Assembly: GCA_025463265.1 (NCBI GenBank)
Contig: JAOBWH010000201.1
Span: 1-41,584, forward strand
Direction of reading: 5' to 3'
Source of the DNA: Ilumatobacteraceae bacterium
GTDB taxonomy: Bacteria > Actinomycetota > Acidimicrobiia > Acidimicrobiales > Iamiaceae
DNA: 41,584 nucleotides
Numbering within the stretch: the stretch's first letter is position 1; each line of letters opens with the position of its first letter. This document shows, piece after piece, positions 33,482-41,442 of this stretch. Below the pieces are notes generated by a model, which had not been told where the DNA came from, did not search any database, and saw nothing but the letters and a program-made list of their open reading frames with translations. Position numbers and translations under genes: made by a program.

Positions 33482-33688
33482 TCAGGACGCTGCGCTGCGG
33501 CGGGTCCGGGAGTCGCCCTCGTACGCGGCGACGCACTCCCTGCACGCGAAGAAGTCGTCGGGCTGGAACTCGAGCGTCGTCGACCGCACGCTGGCCCGGG
33601 CCAGGCCGCAGTGGGTCCGGGACCGAAGCGCCAGGGCGTGGCGGCGGTTGTCGACCAGGTCGTAGGCGCGGTTCACGGTGATCTCCAT
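33482..33688 (-). CDS. small Cys-containing hypothetical protein
   Basis: A 68-residue ORF. It has HC at 26-27 and CxxC at 49-52 (FFACREC), which could form a small zinc site (His26/Cys27, Cys49, Cys52), although the first pair is not a standard CxxC. The N-terminus (MEITVNRAYDLVDNR) and the middle (SVRSTTLEFQPDDFF) read like real protein. It fits between the hairpin after alkB and the pepF stop. A near-consensus TAGTCG lies 6 nt before the ATG. I do not recognise a family; it may be a zinc-ribbon-like protein. Moderate confidence that it is expressed. Confidence 0.5.
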   Translation of the reverse strand: MEITVNRAYDLVDNRRHALALRSRTHCGLARASVRSTTLEFQPDDFFACRECVAAYEGDSRTRRSAAS

Positions 33689-33720
33689 GCCCCACGACTA
33701 CCCGATCGGTCAGATACCTG

Positions 33721-35538
33721 TCAGATCGGGCGGGCGTCGACGGCGGCCACGAACTCGTCGATCCGGTCGATGAGCACCTGGAGGCTCGCGGCCCAGAACG
33801 CCTGATCGGCGACGTCGATGCCGAACCGGGCGGCGAGCGTGGCGGCGTCACCCAGCCCGGTGGCCGACAGGAGGTCGTCGTACCCGGCACGGAATCGGTC
33901 CGGGTCGCGCTGGAACTCGGCGTACAGCCCGATGCCGAACAGCAGGCCGAAGGTGTAGGGCCAGTTGTAGTAGGCGGTGAAGTAGTGGCCCTTCACCGCC
34001 CACATGTCGGGGTGGCGCCACCGTGGGTCGACGCCGTCGCCGTAGGCCTGGGCCTGGGCGTCGAGCATCAGCTCCCGGAGCCGGTCGACCGACAGCACGC
34101 CCTGCTCCCGCTCGGAGGAGAGCGCCCGCTCGAACAGGAACCGCGAGTGGATGTCGACCACCACCTGGCAGGCGCCCGACAGGTCGCCGTCGAGCAGGGC
34201 CAGACGCCCCTCAGCGTCGTCGCCCACCGCGGTCAGGCCGGCCTGGACCATGATCGTCTCGCAGAAGATCGAGGCCGTCTCGGCCAGCGCCATCGGGGTG
34301 CTGCGCTGCATCGGCGTGCGGTCGCCCAGGTTGACGTTGTGGTAGGCGTGACCCAGCTCGTGGGCCAGGGTCTGCACCGAGTCGAAGCTGCCGTCGAAGT
34401 TGCACAGCACCCGGCTGACACCGTCGGTCACCGACATGCAGTAGGCACCGCCGACCTTGCCGGCGCGGGGCTCGGCATCGATCCACGCCTCCCCCACCGC
34501 CTGGTCGACCAGCCTGGCGAGGCGATCGGAGTAGGTGCCGAAGGCATCGCGGATCGCCGTGGTCGCGTCGAGCCAGGCGAAGCGCTTCGGTGTGCCCACC
34601 GGGGCGATCAGGTCCCACCACGGCAGACCGTTCTGGTGGCCCAGGAGGCGGGCCTTGGCGTGCAGGTACCGGTGCCAGTGCGGCAGCGAATCGACGACGG
34701 CGTCCTGCATGGCAGCCAGGATCTCGCGGCTCACGCCGTTGGTCTCCAGCGCCGGTTCCAGCGAATCGGTCCAGCCCCGACGGCGGTTGAGCACGTTGGC
34801 CTCGCCCTTGAACGCGTTCAGGGCGGTGGCGAGCGGGACGGTCACGGTGTCCCACGCCGCCAGCTCGGCGTGGAAGGCGGCCTCCCGCCGCGCCGGGTCG
34901 GGGTCGGTGGCGAGGCCGCGCACCATGCTCATCGGCAGCACCTCGCCATCGACCGTGGCGGTGAGGCGGGCGGTCAGGTCGGCGTGGAGCTTGGCCCAGG
35001 CCCGGCCTCCGGTGAGCGAGAGCTCGGCGGCCAGGTCCTCCTGGTCCTCGGTCATCTGGTGCTCGGCGGCCTCGGCGCCGCGGCGCAGGGCGTAGGCGTG
35101 GTCGGCGGCCACCGTGCTGCGGTCGACCAGCTCGGCCAGGTCGAGGCGGGCGAGCCAGGCGTCGAAGCGGCCGTCGAGCGTGGCGAACGGGGCCACGCTC
35201 GCCTGGTAGCGGCTGAGCGCGCCGGCGGCGACGGCGTCGGTGGCATCGGTGGTGGTGTGCCCGTAGAGGTAGGAGCCGATCCGGCGCATGTCCGTGAGCA
35301 GCCGGTTGAACGACGCCACCGCCTCCTCGGCCGCAGCCACCACGGCGTCGTCGACCGGGAGCGGGTCTCCGGCCCGGATGCCCAGCTCGTCGAAGCGGCG
35401 CTGCAGCCGGCCGACCTCAGCGCCGACCTCCTCGTTGAGCGCCAGGAACTCCCGCGACCCGATCGACGGGAAGAAGGGCACGAGGTCCCAGTGCGGGAGC
35501 TCGTCGGAAGCAGCGGTCTCGGCCTCGGTGGCGGTCAT
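33721..35538 (-). CDS. pepF: M3 family oligoendopeptidase F
   Basis: A 605-residue zinc metallopeptidase of family M3 (PepF type). The zinc motif is HELGH at 393-397 (LAHELGHAYH), with the third ligand Glu in MALAETASIFCET (about 418). The N-terminal helical PepF domain is present (WDLVPFFPSIGSREF, DMRRIGSYLYGHTTTDATD). The substrate-closing loop GHYFTAYYNWPYTFG is near the C-terminus. It cleaves short peptides in the cytoplasm. The stop overlaps a weak inverted repeat (CCCGATC / GATCGGG, 33701-33730). DUF2237 lies 34 bp upstream on the same strand, so the two may form an operon. Length is normal for the family (about 600). Confidence 0.9.
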   Translation of the reverse strand: MTATEAETAASDELPHWDLVPFFPSIGSREFLALNEEVGAEVGRLQRRFDELGIRAGDPLPVDDAVVAAAEEAVASFNRLLTDMRRIGSYLYGHTTTDATDAVAAGALSRYQASVAPFATLDGRFDAWLARLDLAELVDRSTVAADHAYALRRGAEAAEHQMTEDQEDLAAELSLTGGRAWAKLHADLTARLTATVDGEVLPMSMVRGLATDPDPARREAAFHAELAAWDTVTVPLATALNAFKGEANVLNRRRGWTDSLEPALETNGVSREILAAMQDAVVDSLPHWHRYLHAKARLLGHQNGLPWWDLIAPVGTPKRFAWLDATTAIRDAFGTYSDRLARLVDQAVGEAWIDAEPRAGKVGGAYCMSVTDGVSRVLCNFDGSFDSVQTLAHELGHAYHNVNLGDRTPMQRSTPMALAETASIFCETIMVQAGLTAVGDDAEGRLALLDGDLSGACQVVVDIHSRFLFERALSSEREQGVLSVDRLRELMLDAQAQAYGDGVDPRWRHPDMWAVKGHYFTAYYNWPYTFGLLFGIGLYAEFQRDPDRFRAGYDDLLSATGLGDAATLAARFGIDVADQAFWAASLQVLIDRIDEFVAAVDARPI

Positions 35539-35572
35539 CGCCCCATGATGCCGCCGCCCCGCGCCCGACCGG

Positions 35573-35974
35573 TCAGTCCTCGAGGTCGGCCGGGGTGTCG
35601 GGGACGTCGACGGCGAGCTGCTGGAGGGCTTCGAGCGGCACCAGCTCCAGGACCTTCTCGTTGGTGGCGGCCAGCACCACGGGGGCCGCGGCGCCGTCGT
35701 TGTAGGCGACGGCCCAGTTGCGCGCGGTCACGCACCAGCGGTCGCCGGGCACCAGACCCGGGAACCGGAACTCCGGCATCGGGGTCGACAGGTCGTTGCC
35801 GATCGAGCGCTGGTGGGCCAGGAACTCGGCCGAGACCACGGCGCAGATCGTGTGGCTCCCCAGGTCCTCGGGCCCGGTGGCGCAGCAGCCGTCGCGGAAG
35901 AACCCGGTCAACGGGTCGGTGCCGCACGGTTCGAGCTCGCCGCCCAGGACGTTGCGTTCGCTGCCTTCGGACAT
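35573..35974 (-). CDS. DUF2237 family protein
   Basis: A 133-residue DUF2237 protein of unknown function. The family block is nearly complete: [61 protein letters not shown] and [13 protein letters not shown]. Cysteines in EPCGTDP, GCC and WCV are conserved in relatives and could bind a metal. The ATG at 35974 is chosen because it starts just before the conserved NVLGG; two upstream ATGs add only a short tail. GATGAT, a loose -10, ends 7 nt before it. It is divergent from the NTF2-like gene and upstream of pepF. Confidence 0.83.
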   Translation of the reverse strand: MSEGSERNVLGGELEPCGTDPLTGFFRDGCCATGPEDLGSHTICAVVSAEFLAHQRSIGNDLSTPMPEFRFPGLVPGDRWCVTARNWAVAYNDGAAAPVVLAATNEKVLELVPLEALQQLAVDVPDTPADLED

Positions 35975-36023
35975 GGGTCCGATCATCGCAGGTCCCACCG
36001 AGCGAGCCCGACGGACCGGCGCC

Positions 36024-36029
36024 TACCCT
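36024..36029 (+). promoter_or_regulatory. possible -10 hexamer (TACCCT) of the NTF2-like gene
   Basis: TACCCT lies 43 nt before the ATG at 36067. The leader would carry GAGGGG as the ribosome-binding site. Confidence 0.3.
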
Positions 36030-36066
36030 CACGCCGGACACGACCGGTGACGAGGGGACGAACGCC

Positions 36067-36555
36067 ATGGCCTGGGATGCAGCAGAGATCGAGGAGGCGT
36101 TCCAGCGGTACCAGGACGCTGCCAACGAGGCCGGGCGCACCGGAGACTGGGCCCCGTGGGTCGATCGGTTCACGCCCGACGTCCACTACATCGAGCACCT
36201 CTACGGCGAGTTCCACGGCCGGGACGCCGTGCTCGCGTGGATCACCGAGACCATGTGCCGGTGGCCGTTCACCGAGATGCAGCTGTTCCCGTGGGACTGG
36301 TACACCGTCGATGCCGAACAGGGCTGGATCGTCGGCCAGGTGGAGAACCGCTTCATCGACCCCGGCGACGGCCAGGTCTACGAGGGCGCCAACTGGACCC
36401 GGCTCGTCTACGCCGGCGACGGGCGGTTCTCGTCGGAGGAAGACGTCTACAACCCGGCGCACTTCGGCCCCATGCTCGAGGGCTGGCTCGCGGCCTACGC
36501 CGCCCACCACCCGGACGCCCCGAACGGCCCGAGCACCCCCGACGGCTCAGCCTGA
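36067..36555 (+). CDS. NTF2-like/SnoaL-like family protein
   Basis: A 162-residue protein with the cone-shaped NTF2-like fold: helices at 5-30, then alternating strands with [21 protein letters not shown]. Candidate pocket residues include the Trp-rich [17 protein letters not shown] and [22 protein letters not shown]. The group includes small cyclases, isomerases and binding proteins, such as steroid delta-isomerase relatives, but no catalytic pair can be assigned. GAGGGG precedes the ATG with a 9-nt gap. It lies directly before selO, which has its own leaderless start 40 nt after the stop. Confidence 0.8.
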   Translation: MAWDAAEIEEAFQRYQDAANEAGRTGDWAPWVDRFTPDVHYIEHLYGEFHGRDAVLAWITETMCRWPFTEMQLFPWDWYTVDAEQGWIVGQVENRFIDPGDGQVYEGANWTRLVYAGDGRFSSEEDVYNPAHFGPMLEGWLAAYAAHHPDAPNGPSTPDGSA

Positions 36556-36582
36556 TCTGACCGCATCGGGCGCCGCGATCGG

Positions 36583-36588
36583 TAACTT
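36583..36588 (+). promoter_or_regulatory. -10 hexamer TAACTT, leaderless start of selO
   Basis: TAACTT ends 7 nt before the GTG at 36596, in the 40-bp gap after the NTF2-like gene. Confidence 0.5.
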
Positions 36589-36595
36589 CGGACGG

Positions 36596-38092
36596 GTGGA
36601 TGTTGACGAGCGACCGCTGCTGGAGCTGACCCACCGGTTCGCCGACGAGCTGCCCGAGCTCTGCATGCCGTGGCAGGGCGCGGAGGTGCCCGACCCGCAG
36701 GTGGTGGCGGTCGACGAGGCGCTGGCCAAGGAGCTGGGCCTCGACCCCGATGACCTTCGCACCCCGCACGCCGCCCAGGTGCTGGTCGGCATGACCCCCC
36801 TGCCCGGCTCCCAGCCCGTGGCGATGGGCTACGCCGGCCACCAGTTCGGCGGCTACTCGCCCCGCCTCGGCGACGGACGAGCGCTGCTGCTCGGGGAGCT
36901 GCACGACGTCGACGGCCAGCTGCTCGACCTCCACCTCAAGGGCTCGGGCCGGACGCCGTTCGCCCGTGGCGGCGACGGCAAGGCGGCCATCGGCCCGATG
37001 CTGCGCGAGTTCGTGATCAGCACGGCGATGCACGCCCTCGGGATCCCCACCACCCGATCGCTCGCCGTCACCACCACCGGCGAGGCGGTCCACCGGGAGG
37101 ACGGCCCGCTCCCCGGCGCCGTCCTCGCCCGGGTCGCGTCGAGCCACCTGCGGGTCGGGACGTTCCAGTACGCCGCAGCGATGCAGGATCCGGCGCTGCT
37201 CCAGCGGCTCGTCGATGTCGCCATCGCCCGCCACCACCCGTCGGCGGCTGAGGCCGAGGTCCCGGCACTCGCGCTGTTCGAGGCCGTGCTCGACGCCCAG
37301 GCCGCGCTCATCGCCCGCTGGATGCAGGTCGGGTTCATCCACGGCGTCATGAACACCGACAACACCACCATCTCCGGCGAGACCATCGACTACGGGCCGT
37401 GCGCGTTCCTCGACGCCTTCGACCCCGCCACCGTCTTCAGCTCCATCGACCACGGCGGCCGCTACGCGTTCGGCAACCAGCCGAGCATCGTGCAGTGGAA
37501 CCTGGCCCGGCTCGCCGAGGCCCTCCTGCCGCTCATCGACGACGACCAGGACACCGCGGTGGGCCTCGCCACCGACCTCCTCCAGCAGTTCCCGGCCCGC
37601 TTCGGGACGGCCTGGCGGTCGGGCATGCGGGCCAAGCTCGGCCTCGCCACCGAGGAGGACGGCGACGGCGAGCTCATCGACGACCTCCTGCGCACCATGC
37701 ACGAGCAGGGCTCCGACCACACCCAACTGTTCCGGGCGCTGTCGTCGGTGGTCCGCGGCGACCGGGCTCCGGTGCTCGACCAGCTCCGCGACCGCACGGC
37801 GCTCGACGCCTGGCTGGACCGGTACGCCGGACGCATCGCCATCGACGCCCGCGATGTGGAGTCCGTCGACGCCGCCGCCGCGGCGATGGACCGGGCCAAC
37901 CCGGTCTACGTCCCCCGCAACCACCTGGTCGAGGAGGCACTGGCCGCCGCCACGAGCGGCGACCTCGAGCCGTTCCGCCGCTTGGTCGACGTCATCCGCC
38001 AGCCCTACGACGTGCGCCCCGGCCTCGGCCGCTACGCCCTCCCTGCGCCGGTCGAGTTCGGCGAGGGCTACCAGACCTTCTGCGGAACCTGA
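36596..38092 (+). CDS. selO: protein adenylyltransferase SelO (YdiU family)
   Basis: A 498-residue SelO pseudokinase, which transfers AMP from ATP to Ser/Thr/Tyr of proteins, in bacteria linked to redox stress. The family N-terminus is visible ([20 protein letters not shown]), with [19 protein letters not shown] (about 80-98), [20 protein letters not shown] with the ATP-binding Lys, and [15 protein letters not shown]. The catalytic/metal region is [26 protein letters not shown] (about 245-270). The C-terminus YQTFCGT keeps a penultimate-region Cys like other bacterial SelO proteins. The start is the GTG at 36596, 7 nt after TAACTT; the nearby ATG at 36600 is out of frame. Confidence 0.92.
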   Translation: MDVDERPLLELTHRFADELPELCMPWQGAEVPDPQVVAVDEALAKELGLDPDDLRTPHAAQVLVGMTPLPGSQPVAMGYAGHQFGGYSPRLGDGRALLLGELHDVDGQLLDLHLKGSGRTPFARGGDGKAAIGPMLREFVISTAMHALGIPTTRSLAVTTTGEAVHREDGPLPGAVLARVASSHLRVGTFQYAAAMQDPALLQRLVDVAIARHHPSAAEAEVPALALFEAVLDAQAALIARWMQVGFIHGVMNTDNTTISGETIDYGPCAFLDAFDPATVFSSIDHGGRYAFGNQPSIVQWNLARLAEALLPLIDDDQDTAVGLATDLLQQFPARFGTAWRSGMRAKLGLATEEDGDGELIDDLLRTMHEQGSDHTQLFRALSSVVRGDRAPVLDQLRDRTALDAWLDRYAGRIAIDARDVESVDAAAAAMDRANPVYVPRNHLVEEALAAATSGDLEPFRRLVDVIRQPYDVRPGLGRYALPAPVEFGEGYQTFCGT

Positions 38093-38136
38093 CCCGCCCT
38101 CGGATCAGGTCATCCCGAGCCGGACCGCTGAAGGGG

Positions 38137-38967
38137 TCAGGGCTTGCGGGCGACAGTGACCCTGGCCCGTTGGGGCATCACGAAGCCGTCGCCGTCGGAG
38201 AGCGCCTCCAGGTGCTCGTCCATGCGGCGGCGGTAGACCGCCAGCTGATCCTCGTTGAGCACCTCGAGCAGGAGGCGGGCGAAGTGGCTGCGGTGCCAGC
38301 GCTCCATCTGGTCCGCGGACTCGAAGCGGAACTGCTCGTGGACATCCGTGCCGACCGGCTGGCCGAACCCGGCGGCGACCAGCGCCGGGTCGAGCACGTC
38401 GGCCCGGTCGAACGCCTCCGACGCCCGTCGGTCCTGCTCGCCGAACAGCTCCGTGCCCACGTCGCGCAGGAACTTGGACGGCGTGTCACCGTCGAAGATG
38501 GTGAGCGCGACCACGCCACCGGGCTTCAGCACCCGGGAGAACTCGGCGAGCACCCGCTCGGGGTCGGGGCAGAAGAAGATCATGAACCCGCCGAGCACTG
38601 CGTCGACGGAGGCGTCGGGCAGGTCGAGGGCCTCGGCGTCGCCCACCCGCACCTCGGCGTTGGTGGTGCCGGCGGCCGTCAGCTCGGCGGCGAGCGCCTC
38701 GACCATGCCCGGCGCGATGTCGATCCCGGTCACGTACCCGTCGGGGCCCACCGCCTCCAGCGCCGGGTAGAGGCAGGCTCCTCGGCCGGAAGCGACGTCG
38801 AGCACCCGGTCGCCGGGCGCCAGCCCCGCAGCGGACACCAGCGCTCGGCCGAACGGCGCGAAGAAGTCGATCACCTGGTCGTAGGTGTCGGCCGAATCGG
38901 AGAACACCTGCGCCACCAGTGCCTTGGCCTCATCGGATCCGGTCGGTGCAGCCTCGTCGTCGCTCAT
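38137..38967 (-). CDS. class I SAM-dependent methyltransferase
   Basis: A 276-residue Rossmann-fold methyltransferase. SAM motif I is VLDVASGRGACLYPAL (about 54-69). GIDIAPGMVEAL is the acidic end of strand 2, GDAEALDLPDASVDAV is motif II/III, and VLAEFSRVLKPGGVVAL follows. The first helix QVFSDSADTYDQVIDFFAPFGRAL resembles the UbiE/COQ5-like and small-molecule methyltransferases. Substrate not assignable. TACGGT ends 6 nt before the ATG, a leaderless start. It is divergent from the fused acyl-CoA dehydrogenase with 98 bp between them, and convergent with selO. Confidence 0.83.
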   Translation of the reverse strand: MSDDEAAPTGSDEAKALVAQVFSDSADTYDQVIDFFAPFGRALVSAAGLAPGDRVLDVASGRGACLYPALEAVGPDGYVTGIDIAPGMVEALAAELTAAGTTNAEVRVGDAEALDLPDASVDAVLGGFMIFFCPDPERVLAEFSRVLKPGGVVALTIFDGDTPSKFLRDVGTELFGEQDRRASEAFDRADVLDPALVAAGFGQPVGTDVHEQFRFESADQMERWHRSHFARLLLEVLNEDQLAVYRRRMDEHLEALSDGDGFVMPQRARVTVARKP

Positions 38968-38973
38968 CTCGCG

Positions 38974-38979
38974 ACCGTA
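38974..38979 (-). promoter_or_regulatory. -10 hexamer TACGGT, leaderless start of the methyltransferase gene
   Basis: TACGGT on the minus strand ends 6 nt before the ATG at 38967. No ribosome-binding site is present. Confidence 0.55.
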
Positions 38980-39040
38980 CCGAGATCCGGGAGCGCTCGG
39001 CCCGGAGGCGTCTCGGTCCGGTCAGGAGTTCGTTCCGAAT

Positions 39041-39054
39041 TAGAACGCGTTCTA
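39041..39054. promoter_or_regulatory. KstR-type operator TAGAACGCGTTCTA before the fused acyl-CoA dehydrogenase gene
   Basis: A perfect 14-bp palindrome that satisfies the mycobacterial KstR consensus TnnAACnnGTTnnA. It overlaps the first two bases of the TAGCCT -10, an ideal position for repression. Confidence 0.65.
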
Positions 39055-39058
39055 GCCT
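39053..39058 (+). promoter_or_regulatory. -10 hexamer TAGCCT, leaderless start of the acyl-CoA dehydrogenase gene
   Basis: TAGCCT ends 7 nt before the ATG at 39066 and overlaps the palindromic operator. Confidence 0.6.
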
Positions 39059-39065
39059 CTGTCCC

Positions 39066-41363
39066 ATGCACCTCAAGATCACCGAGGAACAGGACGCGCT
39101 GCGGGATGCTGTGGCGAGCTTCTTGGACAAGGCGTCGTCGTTCGAAGCGGTCCGGGAGGCCGAGCCGCTCGGGTGGGATGCCAAGGTGTGGTCGGGCCTG
39201 ACCGACATGGGCGTGCCCACCCTCGGCGTGTCCGAGGAGCTCGGCGGCTCGGGTGCGTCGCTGCGCGACATGGCGGTGGTGGCCGAGGCGTGCGGTGCCC
39301 GCCTGGCCCCCGCGCCCGTGATCGAGACCATGGTGGCCGCCCGGCTGCTGTCCCGGTTCGCCGACGCCCCCGGAGCCCACCTCACCGAGCTGATCGAGGG
39401 TGGTGCCCCGGTCGCGGTCGCCCTGCGGCCTGCGATCGACGGCACCGCACGGGTCGTCCCCGGCGCCGCGGTGGCAGCATCGGTGATCGCGCTCGAGGGC
39501 GACGAGCTCGTCGTCGTCGCCCCACGGGACCTGGCGTCCCCCAGCAACCTCGGCTCGGCGCCCATCGCCGATGTGGCGCTCGGCGGCGACCGCACCGTGC
39601 TCGCCTCGGGCGACGAGGCCCGTGCCGCCCACGCCCTGGCGGTCGACGAGTGGCGCGCCCTCACGGCGCGCTGGTTCATCGGCCTGGCCCGCGAGGCGCA
39701 GGCCATCGGCGTCCAGTACGCCACGGACCGCAAGCAGTTCGGCGTCGCCGTCGCGTCGTTCCAGGCGATCCAGCACCGCTTCGCCGATCTGGCCACGGAC
39801 CTCGACGGCGCCGACCTGCTCGCCAACAAGGCGGTCTGGGCGCTCGACGTCGGCGACCCCGTAGCGACCAGCTTCCCGGCCATGGCCTTCTCCTTCGCCG
39901 GCGACACGGCGCAGCGGCAGTCGTCGTGGAGCCTCCACGTGCACGGCGGCTACGGGTTCATGGAGGAGTACGACATCCAGCTGTACTTCCGCCGGGCCAA
40001 GGCTGCCCACCTGCTGCTCGGCGACCCGCGCCGAGAGCTGATCGACCTCGCCGGCCGGCTGTGGGACGACCGCACCGCCGGCCCGATCCCCAGCTCTGCG
40101 TACCGTCCGACCAACACCGGCAAGGCCGATGCCGCCGCCAACGGCACCTACGCCGAGCCCGAGCGGATCGATGCCGACACGTCCGACGGTGGCTTCGACT
40201 TCCGCCTCGACCCGGCGGTGCAGACGTTCCGCGACGAGATCCGCGCCTTCCTCACCGAGCACGTGACCGAGCAGGTCATCGAGGACGCCCACCGCACCGG
40301 CACCATCCACGACTGGGGGCTGCACGAGAAGATGGCCGACGCCGGCTGGATCTCCGCCGGGTGGCCGTCCGAGTTCGGCGGCCAGGGCCGGTCACCGCTC
40401 GAGATGAACTCGCTGTCGGAGGAGATGTACTTCTCCGGCGCTCCGGTCGACGGCCTCGGCGTGGCCAGCCTCGTCGCCCACACGCTGCTGATCGACGGAA
40501 CCGATTGGCAGAAGCAGACGATCATCCCCGAGATCCTGAGCGGCAAGGCGATGTGCTGCCTGGGCTACTCCGAGCCCGACGCCGGCTCCGACGTGGCCTC
40601 GGTGATGACCAAGGCGGTGCGCGACGGCGACGAGTGGATCATCAACGGCCAGAAGATGTTCACCACGCTCGCCCACGAGGCGCACTACGTGTTCCTGCTC
40701 ACCCGCACGAACACCGAGGTGGCCAAGCACAAGGGCCTCACCATGTTCGTGATCCCGATGGACGACCCGGCCATCACGTTCACCCCCGTCCACACCATGG
40801 GCGGCGAGCGCACCAACATCACCTACTACGACGACCTCAAGGTCGACGACAAGTACCGGGTCGGCGAGGTCGACGGCGGCTGGAAGGTCATGATGACCGC
40901 CCTCGTCTACGAGCGGAACAGCGCCTGGTACGGCGAGCTGGTCCGCCTGCTCGACCACGGCCTCGGGTGGGCCCGCAGCGAGGGCTCGCCGGCCGGCGGC
41001 CCCATGATCGACGACCCGCTGGTGCGCGACCGCCTGGCCCGCATCGCCATCGGGAACGAGGTGTCCAACCTGTTGGGCTGGCGGGCGGCGTGGATGGCGG
41101 CAGAGGGCACGCTGCCGGGCGTCGAGGGCACCATGGCCAAGCTGTTCACCACCGAGCACTACCAGTACGCCGGCAACGAGCTGATCGATGCGCTGGGGGC
41201 CGGTGGCCTGCCCCGCCACGGCGACACCGCAACCGGGGGCGCCGACGGGTGGATCGAGGCGATCTACCGCCACTGCCAGGTCACCACCATCTACGGCGGC
41301 ACCAGCGAGGTCCTCCGCGGCATCATCGCCGAGCGCGGCCTCCAGCTCCCCCGCAACCGGTAG
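39066..41363 (+). CDS. fused two-domain acyl-CoA dehydrogenase (FadE34-like architecture)
   Basis: A 765-residue protein containing two acyl-CoA dehydrogenase modules. Domain 1 (about 1-330) has VPTLGVSEELGGSGASLRDM, ATDRKQFGVAVASFQAIQHR and LHVHGGYGFMEEYDIQLYFRR. After a linker (about 345-385), domain 2 has WISAGWPSEFGGQGRSPLE, CCLGYSEPDAGSDVAS and DEWIINGQKMFTT. It ends with TTIYGGTSEVLRGIIAERGL. Single-chain tandem enzymes of this kind are known from mycobacterial FadE34 (ChsE3), which in other forms is an alpha2-beta2 heterotetramer acting on steroid side-chain CoA thioesters. One module usually carries FAD and the catalytic Glu; which one here is not settled. The KstR-type operator supports a steroid or similar substrate. 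Leaderless start at 39066. Confidence 0.85.
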   Translation: MHLKITEEQDALRDAVASFLDKASSFEAVREAEPLGWDAKVWSGLTDMGVPTLGVSEELGGSGASLRDMAVVAEACGARLAPAPVIETMVAARLLSRFADAPGAHLTELIEGGAPVAVALRPAIDGTARVVPGAAVAASVIALEGDELVVVAPRDLASPSNLGSAPIADVALGGDRTVLASGDEARAAHALAVDEWRALTARWFIGLAREAQAIGVQYATDRKQFGVAVASFQAIQHRFADLATDLDGADLLANKAVWALDVGDPVATSFPAMAFSFAGDTAQRQSSWSLHVHGGYGFMEEYDIQLYFRRAKAAHLLLGDPRRELIDLAGRLWDDRTAGPIPSSAYRPTNTGKADAAANGTYAEPERIDADTSDGGFDFRLDPAVQTFRDEIRAFLTEHVTEQVIEDAHRTGTIHDWGLHEKMADAGWISAGWPSEFGGQGRSPLEMNSLSEEMYFSGAPVDGLGVASLVAHTLLIDGTDWQKQTIIPEILSGKAMCCLGYSEPDAGSDVASVMTKAVRDGDEWIINGQKMFTTLAHEAHYVFLLTRTNTEVAKHKGLTMFVIPMDDPAITFTPVHTMGGERTNITYYDDLKVDDKYRVGEVDGGWKVMMTALVYERNSAWYGELVRLLDHGLGWARSEGSPAGGPMIDDPLVRDRLARIAIGNEVSNLLGWRAAWMAAEGTLPGVEGTMAKLFTTEHYQYAGNELIDALGAGGLPRHGDTATGGADGWIEAIYRHCQVTTIYGGTSEVLRGIIAERGLQLPRNR

Positions 41364-41429
41364 CCCACCGGCGATGTGAAGGCCACGTGAACCAGCCCTG
41401 ACCGCCCCGGCGCAACCGAGGGGCGCCGG

Positions 41430-41435
41430 TACCCT
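41430..41435 (+). promoter_or_regulatory. -10 hexamer TACCCT, leaderless start of the terminal glycoside hydrolase gene
   Basis: TACCCT ends 7 nt before the GTG at 41443. Confidence 0.5.
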
Positions 41436-41442
41436 TCGCGCC

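Noticed and set aside
33985-36555. Apparent 856-residue plus-strand protein ending in the NTF2-like domain
   Set aside because: Most of it is antisense to pepF and DUF2237; only the part from 36067 has a protein-like sequence, a ribosome-binding site and a known fold.
38093-38136. Inverted repeat CTCGG/CCGAG between selO and the methyltransferase gene
   Set aside because: Only 5-bp arms with an 11-nt loop and no T-run; such repeats are common in GC-rich DNA.
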